The notes below the pieces were generated by a model, which ran no database searches, was not told the origin of the DNA, and saw only the letters and a program-made list of their open reading frames with translations. A stretch of 64,000 nt of DNA from Lysobacteraceae bacterium P. Lineage in GTDB: Bacteria; Pseudomonadota; Gammaproteobacteria; Xanthomonadales; Xanthomonadaceae. Below are positions 15,472 through 24,660 of this stretch, in pieces; position 1 is the stretch's first letter; the number at the start of each line of letters is the position of its first letter. The translations under genes were made by a program, and so were the position numbers. Location: positions 42,423 to 106,422 of the forward strand of contig SCOX01000012.1 of the NCBI GenBank assembly GCA_005503055.1, in the 5' to 3' direction.

Positions 15472-17646
15472 ATGGCAACACCGTCTCCCCAGCCGCACGC
15501 TGCGTTGGCGCACCCGGTCAGCGCCGGCATCGCCGCGCCGTTGCGCCGGGCGATGCAGCAGATCGCGGCCACGACGGACGACGCGGGCGGCGACCCGCCG
15601 GAAATCGTCGCCAGCATGCTCGAGGCGTTGTCGCTGCTCGGCGCCGACGGCGACACCGCCGCCGCGGCCATCCTTCACGCGCACCCGGCGTGGGAAACCG
15701 CGCTGCGTCCGCAGATCGAACGCGAGGCTCCCGGCATCGCACCGCTGCTGGAAGGCCAGCGCGCCGCCGAACAAGTCTGGGCCCTGCACGCCGAGCGCCA
15801 CGGCCAGGCCGGCAACGAGGGCCTGCGTCGCCTGCTGCTGGCGATCGTGCGCGATCTGCGCGTCGTACCGATCCTGCTGGCGCGGCAGCTCGCGCGGATG
15901 CGCCATGCCGAACGCCTGCCCGAAGGCGAACGCCGCGAACTGGCCTTGCTCACGCGCGACATCCATGCGCCGCTGGCGAATCGGTTGGGCATCTGGCAGC
16001 TTAAGTGGGAACTGGAGGACCTCGCGTTCCGTTACCTGGAGCCGCAGACCTACCAGCAGATCGCGCGCCTGCTAGACGAAAAACGCACCGACCGCGAGCG
16101 TTACATCGAACAGGTCAAGCGGACGTTGCGCGAAGCGATGGTCGCGCACGGGCTCAAGGCCGAGATCGCGGGGCGGCCGAAGCACATCTACAGCATCTTC
16201 AAGAAGATGCAGCGCAAGAACGTCCCGATCGGCGAGCTGTACGATCTGCGCGCCGTGCGCGTACTGGTCGACAGCCTGGCGGACTGCTACGCCGCCCTCG
16301 GTGCCGTGCATGCGACGTGGACGCCGATTCCCAGCGAGTTCGACGACTACATCGCGCGGCCCAAGCGCAACGACTACCGCTCGCTGCACACCGCCGTCAT
16401 CGGGCCGGAAGGCAAGACGCTGGAAGTGCAGATCCGCACGCACGACATGCACCGGCAGGCCGAACTCGGCGTGGCCGCGCACTGGAAGTACAAGGAAGTC
16501 GGCAGCCACAGCGCCGATGCGGCGTTCGACCGCAAGATCGCGTGGATGCGGCGGCTGCTGGAAGTCGGTAGCGAGGCGGGACGCGAGGACGCATCGCTGG
16601 CCGGCGAGTTCGACACCGAGCTGGTCGAGGATCGCATCTACGTGCTCACGCCCAAGGGCGAGGTGATCGACCTGCCCACCGGCGCGACGCCGCTGGACTT
16701 CGCCTACCACGTGCATACCGAGGTCGGTCATCGCTGCCGCGGCGCGAAGGTGGACGGCCGCATCGTGCCGCTCGACCACAAGCTGCGCAGCGGCGATCGC
16801 GTCGAGATCATGACGGCCAAGACCGGCGAACCGCGCCGCGACTGGCTGGTCGCGGCGAACGGTTTCCTCGCCAGCGGCCGTTCGCGCGACAAGGTCCGCG
16901 CCTGGTTCCACAAGCTCGATCGCGCGCGCAATGAAACGGCCGGCAAGGAGCTGCTCGACAAGGAGCTGCGTCGCCTCGGCCTGCTGGGTGCGGACCTCGC
17001 GCCCGCCCGGGAGAAGTTCAACCTCGCCAGCGACGGCGAGGTGTACGTGCAGGTCGCGTTGGGCGACATCGGGCCGCACCAGGTGGGCCGCGCGCTGCTC
17101 GAACACGAGCGTGCCCGCGAGGCCGCGCAGGCCGCTGCGGCCGCGCCCGCGGCGACCACCACCGTCACCACGCCGCCACCGCCGCGCCACGTGCCGCGCA
17201 GGTCGCACGACTTCACCGTCGAAGGCGTTGGAAACCTGCTGGTGCAACTGGCGCGCTGCTGCCAGCCGCTGCCGGGCGAGCCGATCGTGGGCTACCTCAC
17301 GCGTGGCCGGGGGGTGAGCGTGCACCGGCCGGGCTGTGCCTCGTTCGAGCGCCTGGCCGCGTCGCAGCCGCAGCGCGTGCTGCCGGTGGAATGGGGGCGC
17401 GCCGGCAGCGGATATGAGGTGGACGTCGAAGTGCTGGCGCTCGACCGCAAATGGCTGCTCAAGGAAGTCACCAACCTGATCGCCCAAGGCAATGCGCACG
17501 TGCTCAGCATCCGCAGCGACACCGAACGCAATGGCGCGCGCGTGCGGCTTCGACTGCGCCTTCGCGTGGGCGATTTCGGCCAGCTGTCCACGCTGTTGGG
17601 GAAGCTGTCTGCGCTTCCCGGCGTGGAGCACGCACAACGCCGCTGA
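15472..17646 (+). CDS. relA: RelA-type (p)ppGpp synthetase
   Basis: 724 residues. The N-terminal HD hydrolase domain is degenerate: the position of the catalytic HD reads LHAH, so hydrolysis is unlikely. The synthetase domain has GRPKHIYSIFKKMQRK, the acidic RelA-type EFDDY motif, KRNDYRSLHTAV and EVQIRT. A TGS domain (RIYVLTPKGEVIDLPTGATP), a helical/zinc-finger region with two Cys (ARCCQPLPGE) and a C-terminal ACT domain follow. It is therefore predicted to be the ribosome-dependent, monofunctional stringent-response synthetase. SpoT is not in the window. Start at ATG 15472; the upstream open frame is a shadow. Confidence 0.94.
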   Translation: MATPSPQPHAALAHPVSAGIAAPLRRAMQQIAATTDDAGGDPPEIVASMLEALSLLGADGDTAAAAILHAHPAWETALRPQIEREAPGIAPLLEGQRAAEQVWALHAERHGQAGNEGLRRLLLAIVRDLRVVPILLARQLARMRHAERLPEGERRELALLTRDIHAPLANRLGIWQLKWELEDLAFRYLEPQTYQQIARLLDEKRTDRERYIEQVKRTLREAMVAHGLKAEIAGRPKHIYSIFKKMQRKNVPIGELYDLRAVRVLVDSLADCYAALGAVHATWTPIPSEFDDYIARPKRNDYRSLHTAVIGPEGKTLEVQIRTHDMHRQAELGVAAHWKYKEVGSHSADAAFDRKIAWMRRLLEVGSEAGREDASLAGEFDTELVEDRIYVLTPKGEVIDLPTGATPLDFAYHVHTEVGHRCRGAKVDGRIVPLDHKLRSGDRVEIMTAKTGEPRRDWLVAANGFLASGRSRDKVRAWFHKLDRARNETAGKELLDKELRRLGLLGADLAPAREKFNLASDGEVYVQVALGDIGPHQVGRALLEHERAREAAQAAAAAPAATTTVTTPPPPRHVPRRSHDFTVEGVGNLLVQLARCCQPLPGEPIVGYLTRGRGVSVHRPGCASFERLAASQPQRVLPVEWGRAGSGYEVDVEVLALDRKWLLKEVTNLIAQGNAHVLSIRSDTERNGARVRLRLRLRVGDFGQLSTLLGKLSALPGVEHAQRR

Positions 17647-17700
17647 ACGCGCCGTCACGACGCGACGGGGCGATGACCGTCGGGGCGCTATCCTTGCACG

Positions 17701-19329
17701 GTGAGTTCCAGGACACCCCGTGATCCCAATCCGAATCAGCCTCCCGGCGCACCGTCCGACGGTGCGATGCCGCCGGGTGGGCGCGTGGAACCGACGCTGG
17801 GCCCGTGGGATGACGACGACTTCGACCCGCCTTCGCACCGTCGCGCCGCCCCGGCGGCGGCTCCGCACCGGCCGTGGGCGTGGGCGGTGGCGATGCTGGC
17901 GCTGGCTGCGGTGGGCGCGGGCCTGTTCGTCCTGCGCCAGCCGTTGTCGGACCTGCTCTGGCCGGAAACACGGGCGCAGCAGTTGCAGGTCGACGCCGCG
18001 CGCGCCCTGGCCGAAGGAAGGCTGACCTCGGCCGACGGCCGCGGTGCGCGCGAGCTGTACGCGGCGGCGCTCGCGCGCGATCCGGATCGCAGCGAGGCCC
18101 GTCAGGGCTTGGCGAAGGTCGGGGCGGCGGCGCTGGCCCGTGCCGCGGCGGCGATAGAAATGCGCCGTTACCGCGATGCGCATGCGCTGCTTGCGCTGGC
18201 GCGCGAGATGGCCGTGCCGCGGGCGAAAGTCGAAGCGCTCGAACAGCGCCTGCGCGCCCGCGAGGCGGCGGAGGCGGGCACCGACACGCTGCTCGCGCAG
18301 GCCGCCGCGGCGCGCCTGGCCGGCCAGCTCGATGGCGGCGACCATGCGGCTTTGCCGCTGTACCAACGCGTGCTGGCGCTGCAGCCCAACCGTACCGAGG
18401 CATTGGAAGGGCGCGAGGACACGCTCGCCGACCTGATCCAACTGGCGCGCACCTCACTTGCGCGCGGCGAGCTCGCCGAGGCCGCATCGCGCATCCGGCG
18501 CGTGCAAGCCGCCGATGCCGGCCACGTCGATCTGCCCGACGCGCTCGCACAACTCGCCCGCGCCGGCGAGCAGCGTCGAAACCAGGGCGATGCGGATCTG
18601 CGTCGGGGCGGCCTCGACGGGGCGTTGAATCATTACCTCGCCACACTCGCCGCGATGCCGGAGGACGCCGCCGCCGAACGCGGCCTGATCCGCGTGGCCA
18701 ACGCCTACGCCGAGCGCAGCGAACGCTACGCCGCCGATTTCCGCTTCGACGAGGCCGAGGCCGCGCTGCGCGATGCGCGCGCCATTTCGTTGCAGGCGCC
18801 GGGCATCGCAGCGGCCGAGCAACGCCTCGGCCAGGCGCGGCAGTCGCAGCAACGTTACGGCCAGCGCGAACCGTCGGCGCAACGCCAGCGGCGCGTCGGC
18901 CAGTTGCTCGCCGACGCCACGCAGGCCGAAGCGCGCGGCGACCTGCTCACTCCGCCCGGCGACAGCGCCTACGACAAGTTGCGCGCGGCGCAGGCGCTGG
19001 CGCCGCAGGATCCGCGGGTGCGTGGCGCGATGGCGCGTCTGCTGCCCGCGGCACGTCAGTGTTACGAAGACGAACTGCGAGGCAACCGTCTGCGGCGTGC
19101 GCGCGAATGCCTCGACGCCCGAGCCGCGCTGGAAGGCGACAGCGCGGCCTTGCGCGATGCGCGGCGACGACTGGCGCAACGCTGGATCGCGGTCGGCGAC
19201 GAGCGCCTGGGGGCGGGTGAGATCGGCGCCGCGCAGGCCGCTTTGAGTGCGGCGCGGGAGCTGGATCCGCAGACCAGCGGGCTGACGGAGTTCGCCGATC
19301 GCCTGCGCGCGGCGTCGGCGGCGAACTGA
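17701..19329 (+). CDS. Membrane-anchored TPR-like protein of unknown function
   Basis: 542 residues. An acidic, Pro-rich cytoplasmic N-terminus of about 55 residues (EPTLGPWDDDDFDPPSHRR) precedes a single membrane helix (AWAVAMLALAAVGAGLFVL). The rest is an Ala/Arg/Leu-rich helical array with TPR-like units (ARELYAAALARDPDRSEA, ALPLYQRVLALQPNRTEA, ALNHYLATLAAMPEDAAA), predicted periplasmic. It probably serves as an interaction scaffold. The GTG at 17701 is assumed; an in-frame ATG lies at 17767. It follows relA by 54 bases and could be co-transcribed. Confidence 0.75.
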   Translation: MSSRTPRDPNPNQPPGAPSDGAMPPGGRVEPTLGPWDDDDFDPPSHRRAAPAAAPHRPWAWAVAMLALAAVGAGLFVLRQPLSDLLWPETRAQQLQVDAARALAEGRLTSADGRGARELYAAALARDPDRSEARQGLAKVGAAALARAAAAIEMRRYRDAHALLALAREMAVPRAKVEALEQRLRAREAAEAGTDTLLAQAAAARLAGQLDGGDHAALPLYQRVLALQPNRTEALEGREDTLADLIQLARTSLARGELAEAASRIRRVQAADAGHVDLPDALAQLARAGEQRRNQGDADLRRGGLDGALNHYLATLAAMPEDAAAERGLIRVANAYAERSERYAADFRFDEAEAALRDARAISLQAPGIAAAEQRLGQARQSQQRYGQREPSAQRQRRVGQLLADATQAEARGDLLTPPGDSAYDKLRAAQALAPQDPRVRGAMARLLPAARQCYEDELRGNRLRRARECLDARAALEGDSAALRDARRRLAQRWIAVGDERLGAGEIGAAQAALSAARELDPQTSGLTEFADRLRAASAAN

Positions 19330-19333
19330 CGGC

Positions 19334-21436
19334 TTATTCGTCGCGCAGCAGGACGCGGCGCACGACATTGCGTGCAGCATCCAGCGAGAAGTGGCGCTCC
19401 ACGTTGGCGAGGCCGTTTTCGGCCAGGCGTTGCCACAGCGCAGCGTCGGTGTAGAGCCGCACCACTGCGTCGGCGAACGCCTGCGGGCTGTCGGCGACGA
19501 GTACCTCCTCGCCATCGCGCAGGTGCATGCCCTCGACCGCGCAGCCCGTCGCCACCACCGGCTGGCCATGCGCCATGCTGAGGTTGACCTTGCCCTTCAC
19601 GCCCGCGCCGTAACGCAACGGCGCCAGCGAGATGCGCGCGCCGTCCATGTACGGATCGATGTCGGGTACGTGGCCATGCATCATCACGCCCGGCTGCGAG
19701 GCCAGTGCGGAAATCTCCGCAGGCGTGTCGCTGCCGATGCAGTGGAAGCGAACCTCGGGCAGGCGCGCGCGGATCAGCGGGAACGCCTCGCCCACGAACC
19801 ATTGCACGGCATCGACGTTCGGCGGATGGCGGAAGCCGCCGACGAACACCAGGTCGTGGCGCTGTTCGAACGGCAGGCCGCGCCCCTGGACATGATGCAG
19901 ATTGGACACGATCTCCACCCGGGCGCCCGGCGCATCCTGCGCAAGCAGGGTGCGTTCGACGTCGCTCACGACCAAGGTGGCGTCGCTGCGCGCGATCATC
20001 TCCAGTTCCAGTGCACGGGTGCGTTCGGACGCGCGCTTGAGTGCGTCGTCGCCGGCGAGCTCGGCGCCGCGGCGTTCGCGCAGGTAATGCAGGTCGACCG
20101 TGTCGAACACCAGTCGTGCCTGTGGTGCGAACTGGCGCACCAGCGGCAGCCATTCGCGCAGTACGTAGTGGCGGCACACGATGACCGTGTCGAAGCGCGG
20201 GCCGTGTTCGCGCAGCCATGCGTGCGGACGTTTGGCGTGTGGGGCGTACCAGACTTCCACGCCCATCGCCTGCAGTGCCTCGGTATAGGCGCCGTCGTAG
20301 GCGCGATTGGCTGGCACGAACACCACGTGCGCGTCTTCCTCGCGCAGCAGACGGATGAGGTTGAACAGGCGCAGCGAACCCGAGTCGCGGTCCGGCTGCG
20401 GCGTGAGCGCATCGACGATCAGCACCACACGCGAGTACAGACGATCGGTGGTGCGCGGGCTGCGCGTCTCGTGGTCGGGATGCGAGCCCAGCTGTTGCGC
20501 CCAGCGTTCTGCGAAGCGCTGCTCGTTTCGAACCTGGTAGCTCTTGATGCCGCGGCGCGTATCCGTACCGGAGGTGATGCCCTCCAGATGCACGACTTTC
20601 GACATCGGCTGCGCCAGCGCGCGCAGGCCGCGCGCGTTGACCTTCATGCCCAGGTCCGTGTCTTCGTAGTACGCCGGCGAATACAACGCGTCGAAACCGC
20701 CGATCGATTCGAACAGCGCGCGCGGGATCGCGATGGCCGCCGCCGAGCAGTAGTCCACGCGGCGCAAATAGCTGAATTCCGGTTCGAATGCCGAGCGCAG
20801 CCGACCCAGGTTGGCGGCGCGTCCGTCGTTGCGGACGATGCCGCCGGTTTCCTGCAGCCGTCCATCCGGATACACCAGTTGCGAGCCGACCAGGCCCACG
20901 TCCGGTTCGCTGCCGAACGTGGCCAGCAATGTGTCGAGCCAACCCGGCTGCGGAATGGTGTCGTTGTTGAGGAACACCAGGAACTCGCCGGTCGCGACCG
21001 ATGCGCCGTCATTGCACGCGGCGATGAAACCGCCGTTCTGCGCCCGACGGTGATAGCGCAGGCCTTCGACCTGCTTCAGTGCGGACTCGGTCTGGTCGGA
21101 TGAACCGTCGTCGGAGACGATGATCTCGATCGCCACCGCCGGCGGATGCGCCGCGATCGCGCGCAGGCACGCCAGCGTGTGGGCGAACTGGTTGTAGACG
21201 GGGATGACGATGCTCGCCACGGGCCGCGCGGCCAGCGGCACGGCGAAGGGCGCGAACGCCTCGGGCTGCGGGAGGTACAGCGACAGGCGCTGCTCTGCCG
21301 GCACGGTATGGAACTGCTTGAGTACCCGCTCCCACGACGCGCGCACCCCGCGCGTGCGCAGACTGGCGAGCCCTCGGTGGAACAGGCCGGTTCCCCGGTC
21401 GTAGAAGAACCGCAACTCGGTCCAGCTCAGGGCCAT
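19334..21436 (-). CDS. Two-domain glycosyltransferase (GT2 plus GT4-like)
   Basis: 700 residues. Residues about 72-330 form a GT-A family-2 transferase (ASIVIPVYNQFAHTLACL, IEIIVSDDGSSDQT, FLNNDT as the metal-binding motif, and DALYSPAYYEDTDLGMK). Residues about 370-700 form a GT-B transferase with the family-1/4 C-terminus (HDLVFVGGFRHPPNVDAV, MHGHVPDIDPYMDGARISLAPLRYGAGVKGKV). Such fusions build polysaccharides or glycosylate surface proteins. No other glycan genes are near, so the acceptor is unknown. Start at ATG 21436 is tentative: no close ribosome-binding site and the frame is open upstream. Confidence 0.85.
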   Translation of the reverse strand: MALSWTELRFFYDRGTGLFHRGLASLRTRGVRASWERVLKQFHTVPAEQRLSLYLPQPEAFAPFAVPLAARPVASIVIPVYNQFAHTLACLRAIAAHPPAVAIEIIVSDDGSSDQTESALKQVEGLRYHRRAQNGGFIAACNDGASVATGEFLVFLNNDTIPQPGWLDTLLATFGSEPDVGLVGSQLVYPDGRLQETGGIVRNDGRAANLGRLRSAFEPEFSYLRRVDYCSAAAIAIPRALFESIGGFDALYSPAYYEDTDLGMKVNARGLRALAQPMSKVVHLEGITSGTDTRRGIKSYQVRNEQRFAERWAQQLGSHPDHETRSPRTTDRLYSRVVLIVDALTPQPDRDSGSLRLFNLIRLLREEDAHVVFVPANRAYDGAYTEALQAMGVEVWYAPHAKRPHAWLREHGPRFDTVIVCRHYVLREWLPLVRQFAPQARLVFDTVDLHYLRERRGAELAGDDALKRASERTRALELEMIARSDATLVVSDVERTLLAQDAPGARVEIVSNLHHVQGRGLPFEQRHDLVFVGGFRHPPNVDAVQWFVGEAFPLIRARLPEVRFHCIGSDTPAEISALASQPGVMMHGHVPDIDPYMDGARISLAPLRYGAGVKGKVNLSMAHGQPVVATGCAVEGMHLRDGEEVLVADSPQAFADAVVRLYTDAALWQRLAENGLANVERHFSLDAARNVVRRVLLRDE

Positions 21437-21520
21437 CGGATCATCGTCATTGCTGAAGGAACTCCCTAACGCGAACTTCACCCCGTCCTCCCTGCGAAGG
21501 GGGCGGACGGCGGGCTGCGC

Positions 21521-21526
21521 TAGACT
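21521..21526 (+). promoter_or_regulatory. -10 box for the PBP1B gene
   Basis: TAGACT, 28 bases before the TTG start, in the same GCTAGA context as other -10 boxes here. The -35 is not recognisable. Confidence 0.3.
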
Positions 21527-21553
21527 CGCGAACACCAGGGCGCAGCCCCGCCA

Positions 21554-23950
21554 TTGTCCCATGCCGTGGCCCGAATCGATTACGACGAAGACGAAACCGA
21601 ACACGACGATCGCCCAGCCCCGCAGTGGCGGCGACGGCTGGTCATCTGGGTGCTTGCGGCGATAGGCCTGGGCCTGGGCTTCCTGATCCCGTACACCCTC
21701 TACCTGAACCATGAGGTCGGCGAGCGCTTCGGCCAGTTGAAGTGGCAGATTCCCACGCGCGTCTACGCCCGCCCGCTCGAACTGGCGCCGGGCCTGACCC
21801 TGGATGCGGCCACCCTCAAGACCGAACTCGACGCGGCCGCCTATCACGCCGGCGACGGCAGTCGTCCCGGTACCTACGCCCGCAGCGGCGGGCGCTGGCT
21901 GGTGTCCAGCCGCGGCTTCAAGGACGTCGACGGCGACGTGCCGGCACGTCGCATCGAGGTCGTCCTCTCCGGCAGCAAGGTCGGCTCGCTGCGCGATGCG
22001 GCGAACAAGCGCGCGCTGAAGACGGTGCGACTGGACCCCGCGCGCATTGCCACGCTCTACGGCCAGAAGAACGAGGAGCGGCGCCTGGTGCGCCTGCGCG
22101 AAGTCCCCGAACTGCTGGTCACCGGCCTGCAGGCGGTCGAGGATCGCGACTTCAACAGCCACCACGGCATCGACCTGGGCGGCATGCTGCGCGCGGCCTT
22201 CAAGAACGTCGCCGCCGGTCGCGCCAAGCAGGGCGCCAGCACGCTGACCCAGCAGCTCGCGCGCAGCGGCCTGCTCGGCATCGGTCGCGAGCAGACGCTG
22301 ACCCGCAAGGGCAAGGAAATCCTCTACGCGATGCTGATCGAAGCCCGTTACGACAAGGGCACGATCCTGGAGGCGTACTTCAACCAGGTCTATCTCGGCC
22401 AGCGCGGCGCGCAGGCCATCCACGGCGTCGCCGCGGGCGCCGAGTTCTGGTTCGGCCGCGATCTGGCCGACCTGAGCACCGAACAGACCGCGCTGTTGAT
22501 CGGCATCGTGCGCGGCCCGTCGTACTACGACCCGCGCCGAAATCCCGAACGCGCGCTGGAACGCCGCAATTTCGTGCTCGGCGAAATGCACGAGACGCAG
22601 TTGATCGACGATGCCGAATACCAGCGCGCGCTGAAGGCGCCGCTAGGCGTGACCAAGGACCCCGGCAGCGTCGCGGCCAACCGCTTCCCGGCCTACGTCG
22701 ATCTGATCCGCCGTCAGCTGGCGCGCGACTATCCGGCCGATGCGCTTGCCGGCGCCGGCCTGAGCGTGATGAGCGGCATGTCGCCGTCGGCGCAGGCGAC
22801 CGCCGAGGGCGCGGTCGCGCGCACGCTCAAGAGCCTGGACAGCAAGCGTCGCCCGCCGCTGCAGACCGGCCTGGTGGTGACCGACGTGCATAACGGCAAC
22901 GTCGTCGCCGTCGTCGGCAGCCGCAGCGTCGACGAGCACGGCTTCAATCGCGCCGTCGAAGCGCAGCGTCCGGTCGGTTCGCTGCTCAAGCCGTTCGTGT
23001 ACCTGCTCGCGCTGGCGCAACCGGGCAAGCATTCGCTGGCCAGCTGGGTCGACGATTCACCGGTCACCGTCGCGCTGGGCAAGAACAAGAACTGGAATCC
23101 CGGCAATTCCGATGGCCGCAGCCACGGAACGGTGCGCCTGATCGATGCGCTGGCGATGTCCTACAACCAGGCCACGGTGCGCGTGGGCATGCAGGTCGAA
23201 CCCGAGCGTATCGCCAGCCTGATCCGCACGCTTGCCGGCATCGAGGCCACGCCGAATCCGTCGCTGATCCTCGGCGCGGTGGACCAGAGCCCGTATGCAA
23301 TGGCGCAGCTGTACCAGTTCCTCGCGTCCGGCGGCGAGATCCAGCCGCTGCACGCCGTGCGCGGCGTGCTCGACGCGAACGGCAAGGCGCTCAACCGCTA
23401 CGACAAGGAACCCGCGCCGGCGCAGGAAGGCGACGCGATCGCCGCGCGGCTGATCACGATCGCGCTGCAGCAGGCGGTGTCCAACGGCACCGGCACGCAG
23501 CTGGTGCGCGACGGCCTGGGGCGTTTGTCGCCGGCCGGCAAGACCGGCACCTCGAACGACGGCCGCGACAGCTGGTTTGCCGGCTGGACCGGCGACCACC
23601 TCGCCGTGATTTGGGTCGGCAACGACCAGAACAAGGAAACCGGCTTGTACGGCGCCACGGGCGCCATGCGCGTGTGGTCGGGACTGTTCTCGCGCCTGCC
23701 CACGGCGCCGCTGGAAGTGGGCAGCAAGGGCATCGACTGGCAATGGACGATCGCCTCCAACACGACCGATGCCGATTGCCCCGGCGCGCGCCGTTTCGCC
23801 TACGTCGCCGGCTTCGCTCCGCCGTATGCCCCGTGCCCCGCGCCGGAGCCGGTGGAAGAGGAGGGCGGTGGCTGGCGCGATTGGTTCGGCATCGGACGCA
23901 AGGAACAAGAGGCCCCGCGCGAGGACGCCCCGTCGCAAGAGACACCGTGA
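21554..23950 (+). CDS. mrcB: PBP1B, bifunctional peptidoglycan glycosyltransferase/transpeptidase
   Basis: 798 residues. A short acidic cytoplasmic tail and a membrane helix (VIWVLAAIGLGLGFLIPYTLYL) precede the UB2H-like domain, the GT51 domain (VEDRDFNSHHGIDLGG with catalytic Glu about 196, and GASTLTQQLARS) and the transpeptidase domain. The active-site Ser is at about 476 (VGSLLKP), with SYNQA and KTGTSND completing the triad. It polymerises and cross-links septal peptidoglycan and works with CpoB and Tol. No ATG is available: starts are TTG 21554 or GTG 21566. A Glu-rich tail of about 40 residues ends the protein. Confidence 0.94.
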   Translation: MSHAVARIDYDEDETEHDDRPAPQWRRRLVIWVLAAIGLGLGFLIPYTLYLNHEVGERFGQLKWQIPTRVYARPLELAPGLTLDAATLKTELDAAAYHAGDGSRPGTYARSGGRWLVSSRGFKDVDGDVPARRIEVVLSGSKVGSLRDAANKRALKTVRLDPARIATLYGQKNEERRLVRLREVPELLVTGLQAVEDRDFNSHHGIDLGGMLRAAFKNVAAGRAKQGASTLTQQLARSGLLGIGREQTLTRKGKEILYAMLIEARYDKGTILEAYFNQVYLGQRGAQAIHGVAAGAEFWFGRDLADLSTEQTALLIGIVRGPSYYDPRRNPERALERRNFVLGEMHETQLIDDAEYQRALKAPLGVTKDPGSVAANRFPAYVDLIRRQLARDYPADALAGAGLSVMSGMSPSAQATAEGAVARTLKSLDSKRRPPLQTGLVVTDVHNGNVVAVVGSRSVDEHGFNRAVEAQRPVGSLLKPFVYLLALAQPGKHSLASWVDDSPVTVALGKNKNWNPGNSDGRSHGTVRLIDALAMSYNQATVRVGMQVEPERIASLIRTLAGIEATPNPSLILGAVDQSPYAMAQLYQFLASGGEIQPLHAVRGVLDANGKALNRYDKEPAPAQEGDAIAARLITIALQQAVSNGTGTQLVRDGLGRLSPAGKTGTSNDGRDSWFAGWTGDHLAVIWVGNDQNKETGLYGATGAMRVWSGLFSRLPTAPLEVGSKGIDWQWTIASNTTDADCPGARRFAYVAGFAPPYAPCPAPEPVEEEGGGWRDWFGIGRKEQEAPREDAPSQETP

Positions 23951-24495
23951 TGACCTTCCCCCCTATCCCCCGTGTTCCCCGCATCGCATTCACTGCGCTG
24001 GCCCTGTCCCTCCTGGCCGCGTGCACGACCGCTCCGCCGACGCCGCCCGCACCGGAGTTCGACGCCGCGGCCGCGGTGACCGCGATCCGCGCCTCCGGCG
24101 GTGCCGCCAGCACCGAACTGGACGTGCAGCCCATCCGCGATCCGCAGGTCGACGACCTGCGCGAGGACGCCGAACGGCTCGAAAAATCCGGCCAGTACGC
24201 GCAGGCCGCGCAGGCGCTCGACCAGGCCCTGCAGCTCAACCCGGACGATCCGGCGCTGCTTCAGGAGCGCGCCGAAACCGCGCTGTTGGTGAAGGATCTC
24301 GACGGTGCCGAGCGCTACGCCAAGCTCGGCATCGAACGCGGCTCCAAGGTAGGCCCGCTGTGCCGTCGCCACTGGGAGACCATCGCCCAGGTCCGCCAGG
24401 CGCGGTCGATGTCGGCCACCGTTGCGGGCGCCACGGTCGCCGATGCGCGCCGCGAGCGCGACGCCTGCACCGTCGACGCACCGGCGCGCTACTGA
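23950..24495 (+). CDS. TPR lipoprotein
   Basis: 181 residues. The ATG shares one base with the PBP1B stop (TGATG), implying translational coupling. The signal sequence ends in lipobox LLAAC with lipid Cys at residue 25. After a Pro/Ala-rich linker, residues about 85-150 carry TPR helices (QYAQAAQALDQALQLNPDDPALLQERAETALL). Coupling to mrcB suggests an outer-membrane partner for PBP1B, comparable in role to the unrelated LpoB; that is inference. Two cysteines near the C-terminus (PLCRRHW, DACTVD) could pair. Confidence 0.85.
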   Translation: MTFPPIPRVPRIAFTALALSLLAACTTAPPTPPAPEFDAAAAVTAIRASGGAASTELDVQPIRDPQVDDLREDAERLEKSGQYAQAAQALDQALQLNPDDPALLQERAETALLVKDLDGAERYAKLGIERGSKVGPLCRRHWETIAQVRQARSMSATVAGATVADARRERDACTVDAPARY

Positions 24496-24527
24496 CCGCG
24501 CCGCGCGGCCGCGCGCCGAGGCAGGGC

Positions 24528-24533
24528 TAGAAT
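24528..24533 (+). promoter_or_regulatory. -10 box for the YoaA-type helicase gene
   Basis: TAGAAT in a GGGCTAGAATGGGG context, 128 bases before the ATG at 24661. The intervening leader is GC-rich and holds no obvious riboswitch. Confidence 0.33.
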
Positions 24534-24660
24534 GGGGTCGTGTGCGCAGCGACGGCCCGCCGGGCCGTCCCGCGAGTTCCCGTGATCGGCGCGTGTCGTG
24601 AGTGGGTGGCCGCGTAGCGGCCCGCGTCCGCATGCGATCCAGGGACAACGTCGAGACCTC

